Positions 1 to 6,524 of a DNA stretch of 20,052 nucleotides are shown one piece after another; the stretch's first letter is position 1, and each line of letters begins with the position of its first letter. The notes below the pieces were generated by a model, which saw only the letters and a program-made list of their open reading frames with translations, was not told the origin of the DNA and ran no database searches. The DNA comes from Candidatus Accumulibacter iunctus. Its GTDB lineage: Bacteria > Pseudomonadota > Gammaproteobacteria > Burkholderiales > Rhodocyclaceae. The position numbers were made by a program, and so were the translations under genes. The stretch covers positions 1-20,052 of the forward strand of contig DDUX01000079.1 in NCBI GenBank assembly GCA_002345025.1, in the 5' to 3' direction.

Positions 1-60
1 TCCCGCATCCGGAAACCGGAGCAAAAATGACCTTTGCTCTCGTCTAGAGTGCCATCCAGG

Positions 61-80
61 TTTCCTGCGAGATCAGGAAA
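61..80. other. Short perfect hairpin at the end of the GIY-YIG gene
   Basis: Arms of 7 bp (TTTCCTG at 61-67 and CAGGAAA at 74-80) flank a 6-nt loop, and the stop codon of the leftward gene (73-75) lies in the loop and right arm. There is no clear U-tract on either strand, so it is not a convincing intrinsic terminator. It could be a weak terminator or a scar where the gene was shortened. The remaining bases 1-60 show nothing else. Confidence 0.3.
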
Positions 81-1020
81 TCTGAACTGGCCAGGTGCAT
101 AGCTCCGAAGAGCGGCGCAAGCGACGGTTGTGAATCGGTTGGCATTCCTTGACCAGTCGCGATTCCAGCAGCAGGGCGCCGAGTTCGCCGACCGTCTCAT
201 GCCAGTGAACGCGACGCACCTCTTGGCTGAGGCGCATCTCCTTGTAATCACGCAGATCGGACGCGAAGTGAGCCCGCACGCGCTGACGCAGGTTGACGCT
301 TTTCCCCACGTACAGCAGCGCGTCGTTGTCGCCGTAGAACAGGTACACCCCGGGGGATTCGGGCAGATCGTCGAGCATCGCAGGATCGAGATGGGGCGGC
401 AGGCTGGGGCGTTTGAGCTGCTGACGGACGGCCTCGGCCAGAGCCTCTTCGCCGCGATCCCGTTTCAACAGGCACCAGAACTGCCAAAGCAGGTGGGCGT
501 CGGCCAAGGCGCCGTAGCGGTCGCCCGCCGCCAGATCACGACGGATCATGAGACTGTCCCGTTCGTGTTTCCGGTGTGCCGGGAAGAGCTTGCGAGACAG
601 GCGCACAGTACACAGCACGTCGGCCCGGAAGGACTTCCCCAGACGCTGGAATTCACTCTTGACGAAGCCGTAGTTGAAGCGGGCATGGCGGGCGATCAAA
701 AGACGCCCATGCAGGCGACCGGCCAGTTCTGCCGCGACCTGAGCGAAGGGAGGCGCGTCGACTACCGTCTCGTTGCGAATGCCGTTGAGTTGCTGGATGA
801 ACTCAGGGATCGGTCGCTGTGGGTTGACAAGGGTGCTCCAGGTCGAGACTTGGTCACCCTCTGCTTCGAGCACATCGATCCGCGTGATGCGGTCCCGTAG
901 CGGATTGGCCCCGGTGGTTTCCAGGGCGATGAAGGCAAGCCGCGCGGGAATCACGGGGTCAGGTCCGGTGCCCGGCCGAGCCAACGATTGAGCGATCTCC
1001 CTGCCAGGGTAGCCGACCAT
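73..1020 (-). CDS. Exonuclease-fold (DnaQ/epsilon-like, probably inactive) + GIY-YIG nuclease domain protein
   Basis: About 315 residues. The N-terminal half (about 27-200) has the DEDD exonuclease fold of DNA polymerase III epsilon: motif I reads FIALETTG, motif II ARHARFNYGFV, motif III RYGALADAHLL. Against the usual DxE / HNxxFD / HxAxxD pattern, the first Asp is Ala32, the motif II Asp is Asn116 and the motif III His is Tyr169; only Glu34 and Asp174 remain, so 3'-5' exonuclease activity is unlikely. The C-terminal part (about 220-305) is a GIY-YIG domain like those of UvrC and Cho: GVY (Tyr226), YVG (Tyr237), an Arg in NLRQR, then a Glu and an Asn near the end; it looks intact. Relatives known to me carry roughly 150 further residues after this domain, so this copy appears C-terminally short. 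The start is uncertain: ATG at 1020 lies 13 bp after the upstream reading frame ends, while an in-frame GTG at 1086, preceded by GAGG, would add 22 residues that merely overlap the end of the photolyase remnant. The role is probably DNA repair, by inference only. Confidence 0.8.
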   Translation of the reverse strand: MVGYPGREIAQSLARPGTGPDPVIPARLAFIALETTGANPLRDRITRIDVLEAEGDQVSTWSTLVNPQRPIPEFIQQLNGIRNETVVDAPPFAQVAAELAGRLHGRLLIARHARFNYGFVKSEFQRLGKSFRADVLCTVRLSRKLFPAHRKHERDSLMIRRDLAAGDRYGALADAHLLWQFWCLLKRDRGEEALAEAVRQQLKRPSLPPHLDPAMLDDLPESPGVYLFYGDNDALLYVGKSVNLRQRVRAHFASDLRDYKEMRLSQEVRRVHWHETVGELGALLLESRLVKECQPIHNRRLRRSSELCTWPVQIS

Positions 1021-1033
1021 CCGGACAAGCCGC

Positions 1034-1896
1034 TCACAGGCGATCCAGCGAGTTGCGTAGCCCGTCTGCCTGCTCCTGTAGGGCACGCCGCGTCGCCTCG
1101 TTCATTTTCGCCAACTGCCGATAGACCAGGCCGAGGCGCCGAAGTGCGGCAGGGCCTTCTCGATGAAGGCGTCGAGCTGCTGCAAGGCTTCGGCGCGATT
1201 GAGCGGCCAGGCCAGCTGCGCCGCGTTGGCGTCGCCGAAACTGTTGACGCCTGCTGAGACGATCGTCTGCCAGAGCGCCGAATGATCGTGCGGCGCCCGG
1301 AAGTCGGCGGGTTCGGACGGTAGCCCTGGCCAGGGCTTGCGGTTGTCGTGGTCGAAGTTCCACTGGCCGCCAACGGGTTGGCTGTCGTCGTTGATCAGCA
1401 CTCGATGTTGCACCCGCATATGGCGGTAAAAGTGCTCCATCACCCATTGCCTGCGCCCGGAAAACAGCCGCCCTGCCTCGTCGCGCAGGGTATAGAAATG
1501 CTCGCTGTCTACCATTCGGCAGGGGATCGATTGACGCCGCGCATAGTTGGCCAGTTGCGCGTCGAGTCGCCATTCGTCGGGTGCCTGGTATTCAAGGACG
1601 CGAACGCTGAACCGAACGATCAGCGTATCGAGGTTGTCCGGCAGCGCTTGCCGGTTGTCCGGATCATCGATGCTCAGGTAGTACACGCTGTGTCCGGCCG
1701 CACGCAACTGCCGTGCCAACTCGCGCATCGCAGCAAAGATGGCGATGACTTTCTGCGCGTGATGCAGCACGTAGTCGGTTTCCTGGCGCATTTCCATGAA
1801 GACGTACAAGACGTCGTCGCGCTGCTGCTCGAACCAGGTGTGCCGTGGATTGAGCTGGTCCCCGAGAATCAGCCGAAGGGTCGTGCCGGGGTTCAT
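1034..1896 (-). pseudogene. Deoxyribodipyrimidine photolyase-related protein (DPRP), internally deleted and frameshifted
   Basis: From ATG 1896 (AGGATGG upstream) the first ~250 residues match the N-terminal half of the photolyase-related family (PF04244): LRLILGDQLNPRHTWF at the start, then the Rossmann-like region with the MVDSEHFYT and GRRQWVMEHFYR stretches. At about 1140, right after KALPHFG, similarity stops; the family would continue into its FAD- and Fe-S-binding helical domain. That frame runs out 11 residues later at 1102. The next bases in another frame read RLGLVYRQLAKMNE and on to a stop at 1034, which resembles the extreme C-terminus of the same family. A segment of roughly 200 codons is therefore missing and the flanks are joined out of frame. 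Without the flavin and cluster domain it cannot work as a photolyase. It sits 25 bp downstream of the FAD oxidoreductase in one apparent operon. The family assignment is firm; the size of the loss is estimated from the family's usual ~500 residues. Confidence 0.75.
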
Positions 1897-1921
1897 CCTG
1901 CTTCCATCCTTGTGTCGGCGC

Positions 1922-2914
1922 TCAGCATCGCGCGAGGGAGCGCAATACCTGTTCGGCCAGCATCCGGCCGCTGCGCCAGGCACCCTCCACTTTGCCACCG
2001 TTGAGCCAGTCTCCGCACAGCCCCAGGCCAATCTCTGGACGCCAGGCGCAACCCTCGGCCAGGGGCGGCTCGGTGTCGGCGTAACGCCAGCGATGCGCAG
2101 TCCACTCTTGTGGGGCCGGACCGCCCAGTTGGCCAAAGGCGCAGAGAAGGGCTGCGGCGACGCCTGCGGAATCGTCTTCCAGATGCGCTTCGCTCCATTC
2201 TGCGCAGGCGTGCAGCAGCCAGCTTTCCTCGCCGCTGCGGCCCGGCTTGCTACTGTTGCGGGCGATCCAGCGCAGGGGGCCCTGGTTGACGAAGGCGGCA
2301 TCGAACGGCAGGTCGACCGGTGCGGCAAAGCGCAGCATCAGCGCCCAACAGCCGCGCATGACGGCGCTGCCGGCCAGCGCCGCCAACTCGGGAGCCGGTT
2401 GCTGCAGCAAGGCTGCCGCCTGCGGCGCCGGGACGGCCAGCAGGACGGCCGCGAAGCGCGTCTCCAGCCAACCGTGTTCAGCCGAAAAGACCTGCCAGCC
2501 CTGCAACTGGCGCTTGAGCTGCCGGATGCTCGCCGGCGCATGCAGGCGCAGTTTGCTGGCGAGATGACGGGCAGGCGCCGTCATGGCGGGCATGCCGACA
2601 AAGCGCTCGACCGTCGACTCGCGTCCTGCCGGCGAATCGCCGTCAAACAGCCATAGTCGGGGAGCCCACAAGGCCGCGACCCCGGCCTGCTGCCAGCGCG
2701 CCACTTCGGCACGGAAGTCGGGATGGCGAGCGGTGAAATACTGGGCACCGTGGTCGCATTGCCAGTCTTCGCCTCGCCGTGTGCTCATGCGTCCCCCCGC
2801 GCCGCGACTCTTGTCGAACAGACTGACTTCGAGGCCAGCCTGCTGCACTTGCGAGGCACAGGACAGGCCGGCGATGCCGGCGCCGATCAGCGCAACACGC
2901 GGCGTCGGATTCAT
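1922..2914 (-). CDS. Renalase-like FAD/NAD(P)-dependent amine-oxidase-fold oxidoreductase
   Basis: 330 residues. The N-terminus has the flavin dinucleotide-binding fold: VALIGAGIAGLSCA with GxGxxG at residues 11-16, followed by an acidic residue (Asp34) and the GAGGR turn typical of amine oxidase/renalase-type flavoproteins. The C-terminus contains the second FAD contact, GLGLCGDWLNGGKVEGAWRSG. There is no signal peptide, so it should be cytosolic. This family is frequently found beside photolyase or photolyase-related genes in Proteobacteria, and here it is the first gene of a leftward unit with the DPRP remnant 25 bp downstream. The start at 2914 is supported by AGGA about 6 bases upstream. 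The substrate cannot be deduced. The gene looks full length and undamaged, unlike its downstream neighbour. Confidence 0.87.
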   Translation of the reverse strand: MNPTPRVALIGAGIAGLSCASQVQQAGLEVSLFDKSRGAGGRMSTRRGEDWQCDHGAQYFTARHPDFRAEVARWQQAGVAALWAPRLWLFDGDSPAGRESTVERFVGMPAMTAPARHLASKLRLHAPASIRQLKRQLQGWQVFSAEHGWLETRFAAVLLAVPAPQAAALLQQPAPELAALAGSAVMRGCWALMLRFAAPVDLPFDAAFVNQGPLRWIARNSSKPGRSGEESWLLHACAEWSEAHLEDDSAGVAAALLCAFGQLGGPAPQEWTAHRWRYADTEPPLAEGCAWRPEIGLGLCGDWLNGGKVEGAWRSGRMLAEQVLRSLARC

Positions 2915-2950
2915 GGTTTTCCTGTCAATTGTCGACGCCCGATCTTGAGC

Positions 2951-3015
2951 TATCGCCTCTATTCATGGTTGCGGGAATGTTGTCATGGACAAATTGCATT
3001 GTATCGCCTATATTC
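2951..3015. repeat. Two direct copies of a 14-bp element in the divergent control region
   Basis: TATCGCCTcTATTC at 2951-2964 and TATCGCCTaTATTC at 3002-3015 differ at one base and start 51 bp apart, about five helical turns. A second 9-mer, TTGCATTGT, occurs at 2994-3002 and again at 3046-3054, 52 bp apart, so the region resembles degenerate tandem units of about 51 bp. The second 14-mer overlaps the predicted -10 box of the rightward promoter, which is what a regulator site would look like. The identity of any regulator is unknown. Confidence 0.45.
2986..3014 (+). promoter_or_regulatory. Sigma70-like promoter for the SDR-led gene run
   Basis: TGGACA at 2986-2991 (5/6 to TTGACA), a 17-bp spacer, and TATATT at 3009-3014 (5/6 to TATAAT). 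The expected start near 3021 leaves a ~140-nt leader before the SDR ATG at 3161. This is the best housekeeping promoter match I found in the window, and it stands out in otherwise GC-rich DNA. Confidence 0.55.
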
Positions 3016-3048
3016 TTTTCAGAGGTGGGTTAATTGAACGTTGTGTTG

Positions 3049-3068
3049 CATTGTTGTCCACAACAATG
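3049..3068. promoter_or_regulatory. Perfect 8-bp inverted repeat in the leader (possible operator or RNA hairpin)
   Basis: Arms CATTGTTG (3049-3056) and CAACAATG (3061-3068) are perfectly complementary around a 4-nt centre (TCCA). It lies about 30 nt downstream of the predicted transcription start, a typical position for a repressor site or a leader hairpin. No T-run follows, so it is not a terminator. Confidence 0.4.
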
Positions 3069-3160
3069 TCCGTATGGCATTTTCGGGCCTGTCAAAGCGC
3101 CCTGCGCTGGGGCAGGTCTGGGCGCCTGGGGGGCAGCAGAAGGACTGACGAGGAGATGTC

Positions 3161-3901
3161 ATGGAGAAAGTGGTTTTGGTCACGGGAGCGGCAGGCGGGC
3201 TGGGTCAATCGGTGGCGGCCAGGCTGGTTGAGGCGGGCTGGCGTCTGATCGTGACCAGCCGGGATGGCGAGCGCCTGGCCGGCAGCTATGGGGACAACCA
3301 TCTTCAGGTGGTCGCTGACTGCTCCAGCGTCGCGGGATCACGCCACATTTTCGAGGTCGCCAAAGCGCACCAGATGCTGCCGACGGCCTTCGCGCACTGC
3401 GTCGGCAACATCCGCCTGGGGGCACTGCATCGGGTGAGCGAGGGTGACTTTGCTGCCTGCCTCAACGCCAATCTGATCAGTGCCTTCCATACCCTGGCGG
3501 TTTTCGTCGGCGCCTTGCGCGACGCCAAGTCTCCGGGATCGGCGGTGCTGGTTTCGTCGGCTGCTGCACGCATCGGCACTCCCAATCACGAGGCGGTAGC
3601 GGCCGCCAAGGCCGGCGTCGAAGGACTGGTACGCAGTGCGGCGGCGACCTATGCGGGCAACGGCATCCGCATCAACGCCGTCGCTCCCGGCATCATGGAC
3701 ACGCCGGCAGCGACCTCCATATTGGGCACATCAATGGGCCGCGACGCAGCGGCTCGCCAGTACCCCTTGCCGGGCATTGGTTCAGCCGACGAACTGGCCG
3801 AACTGATGGTCTGGCTGCTCTCGGACAAGGCGGCGCGGGTGACGGGCCAGGTGTGGTCGATGGACGCCGGCTTTTCCACCATTCGGCCACTGGTCAGGTG
3901 A
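3161..3901 (+). CDS. Short-chain dehydrogenase/reductase family protein with atypical active site
   Basis: 246 residues, a normal length for a classical SDR. The N-terminal dinucleotide-binding motif TGAAGGLG (from residue 8) is present, as are the Asn/Gly region (CVGNIRLG), the catalytic-Ser strand VLVSSAAARIG and the late INAVAPGIMDTP motif. The YxxxK motif reads VAAAK: the codon in the Tyr position is GTA, so the usual general acid is absent while the Lys is kept. I recall SDRs beside photolyase genes with a similar HEAIAAAK stretch, so this may be a family trait rather than damage. The start has a strong Shine-Dalgarno (GAGGAG). It is the first gene of the rightward run, with the next gene 6 bp downstream. 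The substrate is unknown and reductase activity is uncertain. Confidence 0.87.
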   Translation: MEKVVLVTGAAGGLGQSVAARLVEAGWRLIVTSRDGERLAGSYGDNHLQVVADCSSVAGSRHIFEVAKAHQMLPTAFAHCVGNIRLGALHRVSEGDFAACLNANLISAFHTLAVFVGALRDAKSPGSAVLVSSAAARIGTPNHEAVAAAKAGVEGLVRSAAATYAGNGIRINAVAPGIMDTPAATSILGTSMGRDAAARQYPLPGIGSADELAELMVWLLSDKAARVTGQVWSMDAGFSTIRPLVR

Positions 3902-3907
3902 GGCGGC

Positions 3908-4093
3908 ATGGAGCACTCTCGGCCTGATCCCATTCCGCGCAGGGTTGCCTTGCTCGGCTACGGCGGACTGCTGCCCTTGCTCGTCCTGGCATCCGCCAGC
4001 CACTTTCCGGCCTGGTACCTGCCGTTGCGCTTCCGGCTGACTACCGTGGGGTGCCTTTGCCTGACCGCAGGGGCTTTCGCTGAAACCGCTTGA
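3908..4093 (+). CDS. DUF3429-like membrane protein, apparently internally deleted
   Basis: 61 residues, starting 6 bp after the SDR stop with GGCGG as a weak Shine-Dalgarno. The first half (RRVALLGYGGLLPLLVLA) resembles the first membrane helix of DUF3429 proteins, and the second half (FPAWYLPLRFRLTTVG and onward) resembles the C-terminus of the same family, where a WYxxLR stretch precedes the last helix. DUF3429 proteins are usually about 150 residues, so roughly 90 central residues seem to be missing with the frame kept. It could still be translated as a two-helix peptide. The family assignment rests on memory of its N- and C-terminal patterns. DUF3429 genes often accompany photolyase/SDR clusters, which supports the reading. 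Confidence 0.5.
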   Translation: MEHSRPDPIPRRVALLGYGGLLPLLVLASASHFPAWYLPLRFRLTTVGCLCLTAGAFAETA

Positions 4094-4125
4094 TCTTCCA
4101 ACACCCATCGAGCAAGGGAGCAACG

Positions 4126-4470
4126 ATGAACGCCTTCAACAGACTTCCGGGATTCGTTCAGACGCCGGCTGGGCGAGAGCGCGACGTACTGCGGCTGTTA
4201 CCCCGCGTGCTGGTTTTCGGCACGCTGCTTCTGGCCCTGCCGTCGCTTGCCGCGAGGATCTTCTTCGGGGACGGGGATGCGGTGGAAGCCTCAACTCGTG
4301 TCCAGACGGTCGACATTCTTGCCATCAGTGTCCTGGTCCTGCACTGGACCGCGGTGCTGACGGTAGCGATAGCTGCATTGATCGTCATGGTGATGAAAGG
4401 TCCCGCTTACGTGGCGGACGCTTATCCTGTCGAGGATTCGGAAAGCCCGGATTCTTCGGATTGCCGCTAG
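4126..4470 (+). CDS. Small two-helix inner-membrane protein of unknown function
   Basis: 114 residues, starting at ATG 4126 with GGGAG upstream and 32 bp after the previous stop. Two hydrophobic helices are visible, about residues 27-47 and 66-91, separated by a polar ~20-residue loop; the C-terminal tail is acidic and Ser-rich. The stretch LHWTAVLTVAIAALIVMVMKG is followed by PAYVADAYP, a combination I associate with conserved hypothetical proteins of Rhodocyclales, though I cannot name a family. It is probably co-transcribed with the SDR and DUF3429-like genes. No catalytic motif is visible. Confidence 0.7.
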   Translation: MNAFNRLPGFVQTPAGRERDVLRLLPRVLVFGTLLLALPSLAARIFFGDGDAVEASTRVQTVDILAISVLVLHWTAVLTVAIAALIVMVMKGPAYVADAYPVEDSESPDSSDCR

Positions 4471-4542
4471 CAGACCTTGTGGCGAAGGTTTGTTTGCCCG
4501 GTGTTCCGGGCTACTGTCGGATCGGATGGGAGTCGAGGCCAC

Positions 4543-5892
4543 ATGGTCGGCGATGAGCGAAGCAGACGAGATGCAGGTACCTCGGCCGTTCCTGGCGGAC
4601 GTTGGTCCAGGTTTGCCCGGCTGGGTGCTCTCGCCGGCGGTGTTGCCGGCAGCATGCTGGCCGAAGGCACGCGACAATTCGCCCAAGGCAAGCGTCCGCG
4701 AGTCGGTGACCTGCTGCTGACGCCTGCAAACGTCCGTCGCGTTGCCGATCAGCTTGCCCAGTTGCGCGGTGCGGCGATGAAGTTGGGGCAGTTGTTGTCC
4801 ATGGATGCAGGCGATCTATTGCCGCCGGAGCTTGGCGCTATCCTGGCGCGCTTGCGCGCCGACGCCAGAGCCATGCCTCCGAGTCAGTTGTCCAGCGTGC
4901 TCGATGCTCAGTGGGGACATGGCTGGGAACGTCATTTCCGGCAGTTCGCCTCTACGCCGGTGGCGGCAGCGTCGATTGGCCAGGTCCATCTGGCGCAGAC
5001 GAAGGACGGGCGGCGCCTGGCCATAAAAGTGCAGTATCCCGGTGTTCGCCAGAGTATCGACAGCGACGTCGACAATGTCGCCACCCTGCTGCGCATTTCC
5101 GGACTTTTGCCGCATGGTCTGGATGTCGGGTTGCTGCTGCACGAGACAAAGCGCCAGTTGCACGCCGAAGCCGATTATCTAGGCGAGGGCGCCTGGCTTC
5201 GCCGCTACGCTGGGCTGCTCGCCGATGCGCCCGAGTTCATGCTGCCCGAGGTGCACGCCGACCTGACGACGGAAAGCGTCCTGGCGATGTCCTGCATGGG
5301 CGGCGAGCCGGTCGAATCCTTGCTGGATGCCCCGCAAGCGGAGCGCGATCGTGTGGCAGGGTTGCTGTTCGCGCTGCTCTTCCGAGAGATATTCGAATTC
5401 CGATTGATCCAGACCGACCCAAATTTCGCCAACTATCGCTACGACACTGCGACCCGCCAATTGATTCTGCTCGACTTCGGTGCCACACGCCGCTACCCGG
5501 CAGCCATCGTCGATGCCTATCGCCGGCTGATGGCGAGTGCCGTCGCCGGAGACCGGCAGGAAATGAGCGTTGCCGCCAGCGCCATCGGCTATTTTCGGGC
5601 TGACATCGGGGAGCGGCAGCGGCAGCTCGTCCTTGATGTCTTTCTGCAAGCCTGCGAACCCTTACGCCACGCCGGTGCCTACGATTTCGGGCATTCGGAT
5701 CTGCCAGCGCGCATCCGCGACGCCGGTCTGGCCTTGAGCACCGAAAGGGATTCCTGGCATACCCCTCCGGCAGATGCCCTGTTCCTGCACCGCAAGGCGG
5801 GCGGTCTCTATCTGCTGGCGGCAAAGCTCAAGGCGCGGGTGGATATTCGCGCCTTGTTCCTGCCTTATGCGTCGCGGCAGGTGCCGTCATGA
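4543..5892 (+). CDS. ABC1/UbiB (ADCK/COQ8) family atypical kinase-like protein
   Basis: 449 residues from ATG 4543 (GAGG close upstream); an ATG at 4477 would add 22 unlikely residues. The family hallmarks are in order: the KxGQ motif (KLGQ, Lys80), the Ala-rich ASIGQVH loop (143-149) that replaces the P-loop, the invariant Lys in LAIKVQYP (Lys162), the QTDPNFANY catalytic-loop equivalent (Asp292, Asn294) and the metal-binding DFG (Asp311). All conserved positions I know are retained, so ATP binding/ATPase function is likely. Members such as UbiB and COQ8 support ubiquinone biosynthesis, but this gene is not beside ubiE/ubiJ. It lies in a run with CIA30 and photolyase-linked genes, so it is probably an AarF paralogue rather than the housekeeping UbiB. 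No C-terminal membrane helices typical of UbiB are evident. A small hairpin (4496-4511) sits in the gap before it. Confidence 0.88.
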   Translation: MVGDERSRRDAGTSAVPGGRWSRFARLGALAGGVAGSMLAEGTRQFAQGKRPRVGDLLLTPANVRRVADQLAQLRGAAMKLGQLLSMDAGDLLPPELGAILARLRADARAMPPSQLSSVLDAQWGHGWERHFRQFASTPVAAASIGQVHLAQTKDGRRLAIKVQYPGVRQSIDSDVDNVATLLRISGLLPHGLDVGLLLHETKRQLHAEADYLGEGAWLRRYAGLLADAPEFMLPEVHADLTTESVLAMSCMGGEPVESLLDAPQAERDRVAGLLFALLFREIFEFRLIQTDPNFANYRYDTATRQLILLDFGATRRYPAAIVDAYRRLMASAVAGDRQEMSVAASAIGYFRADIGERQRQLVLDVFLQACEPLRHAGAYDFGHSDLPARIRDAGLALSTERDSWHTPPADALFLHRKAGGLYLLAAKLKARVDIRALFLPYASRQVPS

Positions 5893-6010
5893 GCCGGCAG
5901 CGAGATCCCGGATGCTCAGGTCTGCCGTCCGGTCTTCGCCGTGCGCTGTCCCGGGCCGGGGTTGGCCGAGGTGGATCACTGGCTGTTGTGCATAGACGCG
6001 AACAGGGAGC

Positions 6011-6511
6011 ATGAAAGCGCTCATTTGCCGCTTCGACACGCCCGAGGCTGTTGCCGCCTGGTACGCCATCGATGATCGCGTGATGGGTGGGGTCTCGACC
6101 AGCGGAATGGCCCTTGATCGGGAAGGGCATGCCGTTTTCTCGGGAACGGTTTCCCTCGCCAACAACGGCGGCTTTGCGTCCGTTCGCTCACCGGTGATGG
6201 CGTCCGGCAGCGTGGGTGGCTCAGCCTGTCTGCTCAGCGTGCGCGGTGACGGCAAGCGCTACAGGTTCAGCATCCGGACCGGAGCCGAGTTCGACGGCAT
6301 CAGTTACCAGGCGGCTTTGCAGCCACCTGCTGGCGAATGGACGATATTGCGACTCGCCACAGCCGACTTTGTCCCGACCTGGCGAGGACGCGTCGTCGAT
6401 CACCTGCCACCACTTGACCCCGCATGCGCACAACAGGTCGGCCTTCTGATCGGCGATCGACAGTCGGGTCCGTTCAAGCTCGATCTGCGTGCGATTGAAT
6501 TGGTTCGCTGA
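6011..6511 (+). CDS. CIA30 family protein (complex I intermediate-associated protein 30-like)
   Basis: 166 residues with the CIA30/NDUFAF1 pattern: a start on Phe-Asp, then IDDRVMGGVSTSG (about 21-33), GTVSLANNGGFASVRSP (about 49-65), and a jelly-roll-like beta-rich body ending in KLDLRAIELVR. In mitochondria the family helps assemble respiratory complex I; bacterial members are of unknown role and are often in stress or light-responsive clusters. No signal peptide is present. The start at 6011 lacks a well-spaced Shine-Dalgarno (AGGGAG touches the ATG). The 118-bp spacer after the UbiB-like gene is filled by a 41-codon ORF that overlaps both neighbours through ATGA junctions; I do not consider it a gene. 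The histidine phosphatase follows 13 bp downstream. Confidence 0.82.
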   Translation: MKALICRFDTPEAVAAWYAIDDRVMGGVSTSGMALDREGHAVFSGTVSLANNGGFASVRSPVMASGSVGGSACLLSVRGDGKRYRFSIRTGAEFDGISYQAALQPPAGEWTILRLATADFVPTWRGRVVDHLPPLDPACAQQVGLLIGDRQSGPFKLDLRAIELVR

Positions 6512-6524
6512 AGGAGGGACGACC

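Noticed and set aside
130..900. Long plus-strand ORF antisense to the exonuclease/GIY-YIG gene
   Set aside because: It shows no recognisable domain and mirrors a frame with clear motifs on the other strand; long antisense ORFs are expected in GC-rich DNA.
1897..2328. N-terminal extension of the photolyase-related frame into the oxidoreductase gene
   Set aside because: Family similarity begins at ATG 1896, and the extension is an out-of-frame reading of the FAD oxidoreductase.
4496..4511. GCCCGG/CCGGGC hairpin before the UbiB-like gene as a terminator
   Set aside because: The stem is only 6 bp with no T-run, within a run of same-strand genes; too weak to call.
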